64,000 nt of DNA from Hysterangium stoloniferum (taxonomy: Eukaryota; Basidiomycota; Agaricomycetes; Hysterangiales; Hysterangiaceae), in the NCBI GenBank assembly GCA_015178975.1, contig WHVD01000019.1, forward strand, positions 682,001 to 746,000, given 5' to 3'. Position 1 is the first letter of the stretch; each line of letters starts with the position of its first letter. Below are positions 47,371-58,875 of this stretch, piece by piece. The position numbers were made by a program, and so were the translations under genes. The notes beneath the pieces are model-generated. The model worked only from the letters and a program-made list of their open reading frames with translations, was not told where the DNA came from and did no database searches.

Positions 47371-47914
47371 TCTACACAACCCAAAAAGCATCAAAAGGGC
47401 ACTGGGAAAACACACCGAAAAATCTAGGGAACCTTCCTGGCCACTCCGGGGGGGAAACACTCAGCGGATTCTCGTGTTTAAAAGTTTTAAATCAGTTAAT
47501 AAAGTCTAAAATAATATCCAGTTACTAATTATACATATTTTATTTCTAAAAAAAATGTAATCCAGCCGCACCCACATGGACATATATCTATTGAAATCAC
47601 CCTAAATATAATAGTTTCTAATAAATAATTAAATTTAACCTATAATTCTCAAGAACTAGTCACATCCATAGGCGTGTTTATCTACTCAACTTGCTTTATC
47701 TTCATTCTCCACTAGTGCTTTTCATGGGGAAGGGGATGTCACTGTCCCGTCCAAACGACGTAACACCTCTGATTTGGCGCTGTACATATCTGTCTATCTT
47801 CTTATCGATTTATCCGAGAACCGTGACGTGGGAAGACGCCTTAACGTTAACGGGAAATACAAAAGACTACAAATATGACGTTTTAGTACTATAATAGCCT
47901 CTAGACGCCTCACA

Positions 47915-50031
47915 ATGCTCTCACTCAATGCTATAGGCATTTTTACTGCCATTGGTGCTTTGATTGTGACATTGCGATTTATGTTTCTGACACAAATTCC
48001 TAAAGGTTTGCTAGTGCGCCTTGACATATGATATCGATGTCGTATTCTAAGTCGGCTCCTACCAGGATTCAAGCTTCCCCCAGGCCCACGTGGTGATTTC
48101 TTGATAGGTAATTTAAGAGATATACCAACTCATAAGGAATGGGAAACATATTCTAAATGGCATAAAAAATATGGTAAAAGTCCCTCCTTGTACAACCTCG
48201 ATCCATTTCTGATTTTCTCTCAGGAGATCTTGTATATCTCAACGTCTTGGGCATCTCTCTGCTATATGTCAATTCCGCTGAAATGGCGTTTGAACTCTTC
48301 GACAAAAGGTCGGCGATCTATTCTGACCGTCCTATTATTCCTATGATTGAATTGTATGTCCTCGTGTTATATTCAATATGTCACGAAAGTATTACTCATT
48401 ATTCCAGAGTAGGATGGGGTTGGGCAATTAGTGTAATGCCCTACGGTGAACAATGGCGACAGCATCGATATGCTTTTCATCAGAAATTGAACAGCACAGT
48501 ACTGAACCAGTACACTCCAGTCCAAACCAAACATTCACGGTTAGTCGCCTCTTCGCATACTACATATCAGACATTTTGAATCAGAAAAATTCACAGATAC
48601 TTGTTACAACGGCTCCAAAAATCCCCCGATGATTGGCAAACACACCTCCGACATTCAATAGGTGCGATTATAATGGAGGTAGAACAAGTAATAGATAATC
48701 AGATTGCACGTGAATTAATTAATTCATTCTTCACACTGGAAATATAGATTGCATACGGGATAGATATACTCCCACAAAACGATCCCTACATTGCAACTGC
48801 TGAAGCTGCAGTGGGATTGGCGGGGACCGTTGCCGCTCCAGGAGCATATCTGGTTAACATGATACCATTATGTGATCATCATTCCTCTTTTTTGACCCCT
48901 TTATCTCACCTATACCATAGTGAAACATCTCCCTGAATGGTTTCCTGGTGCAGGCTTCCAGAAGAAGGCTAAAGTTTGGAGGAAGATGGTGGTAGGTATG
49001 CCTACCGTACCCTTCCAATTTGTAAAGAAAGAACTTGTAAGCATCATTTCCTGGTTCACGAATTATTGGAGATGTAACAAATCCTCAGGCAGCTGGAACT
49101 GCGAAGCCGTCACTGACGGCCACACTATTGGAGGAAGCATATGCAAATGCGAAGAATCAGAAGATTTCCGAGGGTGAGGAAGAACTCATTAGGAACCTAG
49201 CAGGGATCGTTTATGGGGGGGGCGCTGATACAGTATGCTAAGTATCCGCTATTTCTGGCTTTCGTTATGCTAAAAAAGTTGGTGTTTCAGACAACTTCCA
49301 CTTTGGAAATCTTCATCCTCGCGATGGTTCTCTATCCCGAAGCACAGTTGACTGCCCAGAAGGAACTCGATGTAGTTATAGGACCAAATCACTTACCGTC
49401 GTTTGAAGATCGCAGTAGTCTGCCATATGTTGAAGCGCTTTGTAAAGAAGTACTACGTTGGCATCCCCTCCTAATGGTCCCACACCGCCTTATGCAAGAT
49501 GACATTGTTGGTGACTATTTTATACCTGCGGGAACCATGGTCCTGGGAAATGCATGGTCGGCTGTTTGCTACCACTGAGTGAATTCGATCTTATAAGATC
49601 TGCTGTAGGGGCATACTTCATTCAGAGGCCCTGTATGGCCCGGATACAATGGCATTCACGCCCGAACGATTTTTAAATGACCCCGAAATGAAGAACCCAG
49701 CAGCTGCTTTTGGTTTTGGCAGAAGGTAGAAAAATGCGTTGAATAATTCCGCCACTAATTGAAGATAATAGAGCATGTCCTGGTCGTATTATGGCGGAAA
49801 ATAGTCTTTTCATTGCCATAGCATCAATTTTACACGTTTTCAATATTGTTCTCCCTACTGGTACACTCCCTCCCGATAGCAACGCATTTACCCCGGGAAT
49901 ATCTTCGTGAGTATTATCACTAGATGTCGTGAAACTAAAGGTTTAAAGATCCCAATAGGCGCCCTAAGCCTTTTAAATGTACCTTTGTCCCTCGCTCGGT
50001 AGCGGCAGAGGCCTTGATAAAGCAACTCTAG
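47915..50031 (+). pseudogene. Cytochrome P450, near-intact (unit 2, copy D)
   Basis: Same exon plan as the intact minus-strand gene but a distinct paralogue: start MLSLNAIGIFTAIG, C-terminus RSVAAEALIKQL. Exon 2 encodes LNVLGISLLYVNSAEMAFEL; later parts have GGGADT (I-helix), KEVLRWHP (ExxR), FTPERF and GFGRRACPGRIMAEN. The only clear lesion I found is a TGA at 48029-48031 (codon 39) in the hinge before the catalytic domain. Unless an upstream intron or sequence error explains it, the gene is dead or recently dead. Divergent from copy B2; the decayed copies A (3.8 kb) and F (41.4 kb) are its closest relatives. Confidence 0.82.
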
Positions 50032-50711
50032 TAGATAAGCATTTTGGTGCCACTGCATTCTTGATGGTGGTTTGGGTATGTACATATATATCATATCTCT
50101 AAGTTCATGATGATGAAAATATTCCTGTCATTAATGAATCCAAGCCTTATAAATGATGTTCCTCTATTAATTCAGGAGTAGGTGTTTGGTTTTAGACTGG
50201 TATTATGAATGACTGTGTTAGTGAACCTTTCAAGGACTTGACTATTGCATGCAGATGGTCAGGGATTATCTTAGTTACAAATTTACAATAGGGTGGGCTG
50301 CCATGTGATTGGTAGGTTTCTGTTTGTACACTGGGCATGTGTTAAGCTCTGGGCTTATGAGTAAGGTCCAGTGGGAAACTGGTGGATAATCTGGTATGCA
50401 GGTAGGACTTGGCTTCAGCTTAAATGCTGCACCCTTGCAAGACTACTGTGTCCAAATGGAACGCCTAGGGAGTCTGTGAAGACATAGGGATAGTGAGTGG
50501 GAGGTGGGAGGAATGGAAAGTCCAAAGACTCTCAAGTGGAGAGCCCACAGCTTCCGAGTGTATGAATAGAGATTTTAACTAATACAAGATACATATGGGG
50601 GTAACTTAGTTGATTTTCTGATTGTATTGTAAATACAAATTAGTCTAGTTTATATAGATGGGACATACTACAATCCCAGCAGAATGGGTAAACAAACAGG
50701 TGGAATGGAAG
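50032..50711. other. Relict LTR-type sequence, no gene
   Basis: After copy D, a CpG-poor stretch with an old LTR end (AGGACTTGGCTTCAGCTTAA near 50404) on the minus strand, and decayed LTR body. It continues beyond the young solo LTR at 51532, so the young LTR landed in an old one. Confidence 0.55.
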
Positions 50712-51531
50712 TGTTAGGATACACACACAGGCCGGGTTTCCGGAGAAACCTGCGGGATATCCGGTAGGACTTGGCTTCAGCTTATAGGCTGCGCCCTCGC
50801 TAGATCGTGTTGTCCAATTTCAAACGGACGGACGGGGATCCCAGGGAATCCGGGCGGGGTTCGTGGGTCGTAAGTCGTAAGTCGAGGGTCGTGGGTTGTG
50901 AGTCGAGTTGGTTGAGAGAGATAGATGTGCCGGAGCCCGTGGGCTCCAACTAGTGCAAGTGATGTGAATCGAGTAAGGTTTTAGAGCGGAAAATATTATT
51001 AGATTACTGGGGGGAATCTAAGCTAATTTTCTGACTGGATTGTATGTACAACATCTGCCAGTTTATATAGACCGTGGAATGCATGATATACCAAATCCAG
51101 TAATAACGAAATGAAAACTAACAAAACATGAAACGGGAATAGTAAACACCAAATTGGTGTTAGGAACGGAACGGAACGGAGCGGAGTCCGAATCATGACA
51201 AAGCATAACCCATAACGGGAAATGGAGCGGGAGTGGAGTCCTAAATCGTGACAGGTCATTTGACTAAAACAGGAACGGGGCTCGATTAGAGCGGTGACGG
51301 GATTCTAAGCGGGGACCAGTGACTGATGCGTGGGACGAAGACAGACATAGACAGAGACAGAGTCCGGGGGAAGTCCGGTGACTGATATGTGTTGTAATGA
51401 GGTCGAACGTAACGAGTCTTGACATAACGGAGTCCGGGCGGGAAATCCTATAAACAGACAATTGGTGCTTGTAGCGCGTGGGGGCGTACGGGTTAGTGCC
51501 CGGAGTCCGGCGGGATTGTCCGGTCATAACA
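50712..51531 (-). mobile_element. Solo LTR, family 2 (TSD GGAAG), young
   Basis: 820 bp with TGTTAGGATAC at left and GGTCATAACA at right, flanked by exact GGAAG (50707-50711, 51532-51536). It is CpG-rich and very similar to the inverted copy at 57717-58535. No internal region. Confidence 0.93.
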
Positions 51532-54036
51532 GGAAGACAGGAAATGGACAAGGGTGACCAAAGTCCAGGGAAAGTCTGAAGCAAAACAGGAACATACACA
51601 TAGGACATGAGAAACTAACTGACAACCAGGTTCCAAAACTGATTGAGATGGGATATTGCATATATCATGAGAGCTGGAATCTGTGGGTGTGGTCTGGTCA
51701 TCAACTTGTATGAAAAGAGTGTGATAGAGGTTTGTAGAGAAGGTGCCAGGTCCTAACAGCATGACAAGACACCTGTTAAAATACATATAACACCTCTTTT
51801 CTCTGCACACATTGGTGTTGAACCTTAATGAGCTTTGAAAGGGTCATAGGGATTTGTACAAGAGTTATGCCAGACAACACCAGGAACAAGCATTTTTATG
51901 GATAGCTAATGTTCTGACCTCAGAAATACAGAAGACTTTGTTGTGGTCAAGTGGGTTAACAAAGAAGGGACTAAGTGGAAGACCAGGAGGTCTGTATATA
52001 CTCAACCAGGGGTCCAGTTCTAAGACAAGTGGAGGTTGGCTTCAACTGATGTGTTGCATCCTTCCACAAACCCTCTGGGTGCTCTGGTGTTTCAGAACAA
52101 GCAAGAAATGCATTTAAACAAAGTAATCAACACTTAGCTGATAACCAGAGGGCCAGAGTCTAAGGTGGATGGCAATTAGAGTCTCATACTTCCTGAAGAC
52201 TGGAGTACAAGACACTAATAACAGGATGGGGGGAATACCTAAGTTGGGATTCAAACTAAGGAGCAGTAGAGTACAGTTAGAGACTTTATTGTTAGAATGA
52301 AGAAGAGAGGTGGATGTGAAACACAAGAAGTGTGAGAGCTCAGACACAGACACAGACATGAATGAGTGAATGCAAATTTCACCAGCATGCACTACAGACC
52401 CACGATGGTACACAACTTGAAGCTACTATGCCAAGTCACTAAATCTAACATTTATACTAACTAAGTGCAGAGAAATGGAATGATGTGGAACATGGGGGAG
52501 TCCTGAAATGGAGGTATGAAGAGTTGCAGAAGAGTGAAATGGAACAAACAAGTGACAGATCAAAATACAAAGAGATAGAAAACAAAAGGAGTGTAGAAAA
52601 AGGTGAAATAAATGATAGCAGAGAGCTGTCAGGGTGGAAATGGAAGAGTGTGGCCCAAAAAGAAAATAGCTTGAGTATGAGTTGTCAGGACACCATCATC
52701 AGGGACACTAGTATTGAAGGCACTGAATGGTTGGTTGCCAGAAAGGTGAATACCACAAGTGTGGTTCTGAAATGATGGCTCCTAACAAAGTGACTGACAA
52801 ACCATTACCATTATGTGATTGACTATGGGCACTCAGAATCATGCCATGTGCCAAATCCATGAGATGAAAAATGTGTTAGAGATAAAAAGATTTTTTTAAG
52901 GGTGATAAATTAAAAATCCTTATATCTCCACAATGAGTCCAGAATAATTGCATCTGTTTCCTGGGAACCCTTTGTACAAACCTTTTAAACATTTCCCAGG
53001 AACCACCTTTGCTAAATGCATCACTATTGAGCTCATCATTGTAAGGGCCATCTCAACAGGGCCTGTGGTACTTACACAAGGCTAGCAGATGGATATTCAA
53101 AGAGATAAGGATAAGGGGGGGCCTCTGCTAGGTGCTTTGAAATATGGTGTCTCTAAAAATACATAGAATGACAGCTTACTACATATGGACACTAATTATT
53201 TACCCTACTTTAGAATATTCTTAGAGGGTGGAGTAGCTATCTGAAAAATATGAGAAAATGACAAGAAATACTACTAATTAGTCTTCTAGTAGCAGGCCAG
53301 TCAGGGAAACTCCTGAGGAGGCAAGCAATCCAAAAATGAAATATAAGAAATAGAAGGACCCCTTACATTTACCTCATTACACACATTGTATAGGTGAATG
53401 AAGAATGACTTGCAGTTTGGCTTAAATGAGTGTCAGCATGCACCACATATTGACACTATAGGGCATATGTGAATTAACTGATTTATGTGTGGGTGAGTTG
53501 TAACATGGACATGTGTATAACATGCTTCTTTATGCCAGTAAAGATATCATTTACTTGCATTGAAAAAAACCATGTTCCAAATGAAAAAGGCACTGGTGAG
53601 GTAAAACACAATGAAACAATGTGAATGAAGATGAGGTATCAACAGAACAGTCAAAGATTTTAATGGAACATACAATACATGCATAGGTAGCCAGAAAGCA
53701 ATATCACAGAAGGTGAGAGGCACATTGCCTGGCTCAGGGGTATGGGGTGTGCATATGGTAATGACAAGAAAAAATAGCACACAATGTCTGTTGGGAACCA
53801 CTAAGTCAATGTTGGCTTAGTGGTTTCCAACATGGTAGCAACTCCGGCTTAGTGGTTTCCAGCAATATCAACAGAGATGTAGGTTACATGCAGGTGGCAT
53901 TTAGTGATGATCTGGTTGTGTATGTTAATAAATAACACGTCTTCGCATAAACTGAGATTGGGATTGAATCCGCAATGACGAGTGTATGTGCATATATGCA
54001 CATATATTATGGTGCCATAAGGGGGAACTAACCAGT
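51532..54036. other. Old repeat-derived stretch, no gene
   Basis: The continuation of the old LTR (to about 51830), another LTR-end-like block near 52025, then about 1.9 kb of CpG-poor sequence without recognisable domain. A 96-codon lysine/glutamate-rich frame at 52485-52775 is not like any protein I know and is probably chance. Confidence 0.5.
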
Positions 54037-54123
54037 CAAGGATTTCAGAGTGGCCATCGTGGGTGGAGGCATGGCCGGTCTCACCCTCGCAGTCGGCTTA
54101 ATTCGTGGCGGCGTTCTATGTAT
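54037..54123 (+). pseudogene. FAD monooxygenase first-exon remnant (unit 3)
   Basis: Encodes VKDFRVAIVGGGMAGLTLAV followed by GLIRGGV, then joins the 3' flank sequence at the same breakpoint as in unit 2. So the deletion predates the split of units 2 and 3. Confidence 0.88.
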
Positions 54124-54827
54124 GTTCTTATGGTTGAAATCAGAAGTAAGGTGTTCTCTGAACCATTTGGGAACGCATGAGAGGCAAGGCCAGTCAGAAG
54201 GTTACTACTGTGCCTGATGTCACTTTCAAGGTATATTCGCAGAACCAAGTTCCGTGTTTATATTAATATAGAGGTCCTTTTATCAAATAGTTTTCTTTTA
54301 CCTTGTAATAGAATTTTCAATCAACTGACGGTACTAACTCTGGTTCTGGTACTTCGCCCGCCTCGCAAGAACGACTTCGTCACTGTCTTCACAATCGCCT
54401 TCCACTCACCCACTGTCAATTTATAGGTCAAAATACCGGAAATAAGCACCAGCTGATTTGGTATTATAATACTTATCTTTTTCGAGTCCCCGAACATACA
54501 CAGGTATTGGGGGCCAGAGTAGTGGAGGTTGGCTAGGGTGCACTGTTCTGACTTATAACAGACGTTGTACAAAAAAGAAAAAAGATGCACACTGGGTGAA
54601 TGTGATTAATGACGACAAACATGAACTGATCGAGGGACGTCGTTCAAAAGGCTTTGGTTCATTGCGGACACACCGATGGCGACCAGTGTCGAAAATCACA
54701 CATTACTAGAGGGACGTCACTTATAAAAGCTCTGTTTTATTTTCAAACACTCCGATCACGGTGGTTTCGAAGGAGCGGTATATGAAAATAATTTCATCAC
54801 ACGATACAGTGGAACCGAAACGGTTAC

Positions 54828-56939
54828 CTAACGGAGTTCTTGTATCAACGCCTCCGCCGCTACCGAACGAGGCACGAAGCTACATTTGAAAGGCACAGGA
54901 CGTCTATCGGGATCTTCAACCCTCCAGTTATATGAGGTCTAGTAACAATACTCACGAAAGCATTCCTGGAGTAAATCCGTTACTCTCCGGACGGAGTGCA
55001 CCGGGGGGGAGAATGATATTGAAGACTTGCAGAATTGATGCTGTGGTAATAAAGAGACTATTCTCCGCCATAGCGCGGCCAGGACATGCCCTATCACGTT
55101 CAGTTAGTTGTGAGTAATAATCGGACTCCTCTTTACCTTCTGCCGAAACCAAAGGCAGCGGCCGGGTCTTTCATGTCGGGGGAGTGTAGAAATCGTTCGG
55201 GCTTGAATTCCATTGTATCCGGGCCATACATGGCCTCAGAGTGAAGTATGCCCCTATAGCAGCTCTTGCAAGACTAAATTAACTCAATGGTGGCACACAC
55301 GAACCATGCATTTCCTACGACGATAGTGCCAGCAGGTATAAAGTATTGGCCAACGACGTCATCTTGCATAAGACGATGCGGTATTGCGATAGTTCCCACA
55401 GGATGCCAACGTAGTAACTCTTTACACAACGCGACAAGGTATGGTAGCTGGCTGCGATCTTCGAACGACGGCAAACGATTTGGTCCTATGACTGCATCGA
55501 GTTCTTTCTGGGCAGTCAATTGAGCTTCGGGATACAGAATCATGGCAAGAATAAATATTTCCAGGGTGGAAGCCGTCTAAAACAGTAAAACTATTGAGCA
55601 TTGTCGGAGCCAAAAACCGAGATGCTTGCCGTCTCAGCGCCTGCCGCATAAACGACTCCTGCTAAGTTGCGAATAAATTCTTCTTCACCTTCCGAGATCT
55701 TCTGATCCTTCGCTTCTCCATATGCTTCCTCTAATAATGTGGCGGTCAATGACGGTTTCGCAGTTCCAGCCGCCTGAGCATTCGGCTTATCTCCAATCAT
55801 TGGTCAACTAGAGAATACAACATACAAGTTCGTTCTTTACCCATTGGAAGGGTAGAGTAGGCATATCCAGGACTGTTTTCTTCCAAATCTTGGCCTTCCT
55901 CTGAAAGCCGGCGCCCGGAAACCATTCAGGAATTCGTTTCACTATGACATCAGTGAGATGGAGGGGTGAACGGAAGAATAATGATTACATAGGGGTATTG
56001 TATTGACCAAATATGAGCCTGGAGTGCCAATCTTTGCGCCCAATCCGACTACAAATTCAGCAGTTGTAATGTATGGGTCGTTTTTCGGGAGTATATCTAT
56101 CCCATATGTAATCTGTATACCGATTCAAAGTGTGAATGTCTGTCTGAAATTTTATCTGTTACTGGATTACCTCCATAATGATTGCTCCTGTCGAGTGTCG
56201 GATGAGTGATTCCCAGTCATCGCTGGAGTTACGGAGTTGGTATAGCAGGTTTCTACCAATGGTTCCTGTTCAAACTTCTGCTATGTGGTATACGAGGACG
56301 TGGCTTACCTTGAATGCTTGGTTTGCACTGCGGTGTATTGGCTCAGCACTGTGCTGTTGAACTTCTGATGAAAGGCATGTCGGTGCTGTCGCCATCGTTC
56401 ACCGTAGGGCATCATGGATAGCGCCCAGTACATTCCTGCTCTGGAAAAGATGAACGCATGAAACTTCCATAGCGATTTAAATATAACAGAACAGAACACA
56501 CAATTCAAACATAGGAACGATGGGTCGATCAGAATAGATTGCTGATCTTTTATCGAAAAGTTCATATGCCATTTCGGTCGAGTTCACATATAACAGAGAG
56601 GTTCCAAACACATTGAGATAAACGAGGTCACCTAAGAGAAGATTAGACATGTATTAAACTCATACATTGACGCCGTGTACCATATTTCTTATGCCATTCA
56701 GAATATGTTTCCCATTCGTGATGGGATGGTACTTGTCGCAGATTCCCCATCAGAAAGTCACCAGGAGGGCCTGGGGGTAGCTTCAATCCTGGTAGAGGGG
56801 GACGATTTAGTATAGGATAAGCGTGTATATCAAGTGTATTTAATAGACCTTTAGGAACTCGTTTCCGGAATACTAAGCGTAATGTCACAATGAATAAGCC
56901 AATAGTAGTAAAAATGCCTACGGCATTGGATGAAAACAT
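54828..56939 (-). CDS. Cytochrome P450 monooxygenase, intact (unit 3, copy C; 11 exons)
   Basis: Exons (minus strand) 56681-56939, 56502-56631, 56309-56440, 56171-56252, 55989-56112, 55826-55941, 55630-55785, 55305-55576, 55137-55253, 54956-55090 and 54828-54921 join in frame to 538 aa. It has an N-terminal membrane anchor (about residues 7-24), a proline-rich hinge LPGLKLPPGPPG, I-helix AGAETT (329-334), ExxR (386-389), PERF (442-445) and a heme-binding loop FGFGRRACPG with Cys465. It would be an ER-bound fungal class II P450 fed by NADPH-P450 reductase. The style resembles basidiomycete P450s often annotated as O-methylsterigmatocystin oxidoreductase-like, but the family number and substrate are unknown. 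One intron (55577-55629) uses a GC donor (GCAAGC). It is the only copy in the window without a visible lesion. Confidence 0.88.
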
Positions 56940-57115
56940 GAGGAGTGCGAGTTACTGAACTGCCCCCTATGTTCTCTTTTGAATAACATTATGTAAGGTA
57001 CTGCGGCATCCAAATTCATTGCAATTCATTTCAGTCCTCGGCAACATAGTCCGGCGTCGGTTGTTATGTGTTGAAATGTAATTCTAAAAGTATGACGACA
57101 ATATGGCGTAAAATC

Positions 57116-58875
57116 GGGTGACCTTATAAACCCACTCCGACGTGGGAATGTTACATTAGGCGACATTAGGCGACAGCACCCCCATGCTTTGTAATACATA
57201 TTCACGTCATTCGTGTTTCGTTTGTTTCGTCACAGCGTCAAATAAAGTTCGTTTTCATCCAATATTCACATCATTATGACAGCAGAAGCAGTGAAACTAG
57301 CTATCAAGCGACTCCTCACTGAAAAAGTATACACTGCAAACCCTCATTGTTTCCAGTTACTAGGTGACACTTGGAAGGAATGGTTGAAACTACAATCTTG
57401 AAAGACCAATTGGCATCTTAAAAAACACTATGTTCCCAGTATGTTTTAAAATTGACAAACTACATTATCTGATATGAACATATTCAGAAAAACACATTAC
57501 ATGGTGAAGTAAATATTTGTGGAAAGACACTTATGAGTGTGACCATGCTGGTTCATACCATTGTCAAGCTAACAATGATGCAAGTCCTAGCAAATGACAC
57601 CAGTGCAATACAAGTATTAAATGTGATTGCAATGTGAAGGTACATATATATCACAACTTGTAGATGTGACAGGGGTGCAGGTTGAATATCATTGGATGTA
57701 TAATGGTCATGGTCTGTGTTACGACCGGACAAATCCCGCTGGACTCCGGGCACTAACTCGTACGCCCCCACGCGCTACAAGCACCAATTGTCTGTTTATA
57801 GGATTTCCCGCCCGGACTCCGTTACGTCAAGACTCGTTACGTTCGACCTCATTAAGACACATATCAGTCACCGGACTTCCCCCGGACCCCGTCTCTGTCT
57901 ATGTCCATCTTCATCCCACGCATCAGTCACCGGACCTGCTTAGAATCCCGTCACCGCTCTAATCGAGCCCCGTTCCCGTTTTAGTCAAATGACCTGTCAC
58001 GATTTAGGACTCCGCTCCCGCTCCGTTTCCCGTTATGGGTTATGCTTTGTCACGATTCGGACTCCGCTCCGTTCCGTCCCGTTCCTAACACCAATTTGGT
58101 GTTTACTATTCCCGTTTTATGTTTTGCTCGTTTCGTCTCATTATTACTGAATTCGGTATGTCATGCATTCCACGGTCTATATAAACTGGCAGATGTTGTA
58201 CATACAATCCAGTCAGAAAATTAGCTTAGATTCCCCCCAGTAATCTAATACATTTTCCTCTCTAAAACCCTACTCTTATCAGACCGCTCGCACTAGTCGG
58301 AGCCCACGGGCTCCGGCTCATCTATCTCTCTCGACTATCTCGATTCACGACTCTCGACTCACGACCTACGACTCACGACCCACGAACCCCCGCCCGGACT
58401 CCCCGGGATTCCTGTCTGCCTGTCTGAAATTGGACAACACGATCTAGCGAGGGCGCAGCCTATAAGCTGAAGCCAAGTCCTACCGGATATTCCGCGGGTT
58501 TCTCCGGAAACCCGCCCTGTGTGTGTATCCTAACAGTCTGTATTTTTAGTGCATTGATAATGTTTTCTTATAATTGAAGCTTTGAATGATATGAAAGCTT
58601 CGAGGCTCTAGCTTATCTGAGAAAGGATATTTTATTAGACAAGCTTGGCTAAACAACAACTACATATATAGAATATACAAATTTTTTATTAATATAATAA
58701 AGCTTGATAATTAACTTGATAACTTTTTGATGATGAAAATGAACTTTATTTGATGCTGTGACAAAACAAATGTGACAAACGATGCGAATATGTATTACAA
58801 ACCATGTGGGTGCTGTCGCCTAATGTCGCCTAATGTAACATTCCCACGTTGGAGTAGGTTTATAAGGTCACCCCC
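57116..58875. mobile_element. Non-autonomous TIR element with ~145-bp arms, nested LTR
   Basis: Ends GGGTGACCTTATAAACC in inverted orientation, with arms of about 145 bp that include the tandem word TTAGGCGACATTAGGCGACA. TAAAATC is repeated on both sides (57109-57115, 58876-58882). The core encodes no transposase and is split by the solo LTR 57717-58535. The superfamily is unresolved; a 7-8-bp duplication is near hAT or Mutator sizes. Confidence 0.75.
57717..58535 (+). mobile_element. Solo LTR, family 2 (TSD GTCTG), young
   Basis: 819 bp from TGTTACGACCGG to ATCCTAACA, flanked by exact GTCTG (57712-57716, 58536-58540). CpG-rich; nearly the reverse complement of 50712-51531, but with its own target duplication, so it is a separate insertion. 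Confidence 0.94.

Larger units (their letters stand above)
42222..50031. repeat. Cassette unit 2: monooxygenase remnant, P450 (-), P450 (+)
   Basis: Second copy of the duplicated block, beginning at the same monooxygenase point as unit 3. It contains two full-length but broken P450 genes in divergent orientation plus a solo LTR and a ~310-bp insertion. Confidence 0.85.
54037..57061. repeat. Cassette unit 3: monooxygenase remnant and intact P450
   Basis: Third copy, starting at the same monooxygenase point (CCAGTCAAGGATTTCA) as unit 2 and carrying the same deletion. It ends where the copia LTR begins, and lacks the plus-strand P450. Confidence 0.85.

Noticed and set aside
52485..52775. 96-codon Lys/Glu-rich frame
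   Set aside because: CpG-poor repeat context, no domain, no splice continuation.
50712..58535. Inverted pair of family-2 LTRs as ends of one element
   Set aside because: Each has its own exact TSD (GGAAG and GTCTG), so they are separate insertions.
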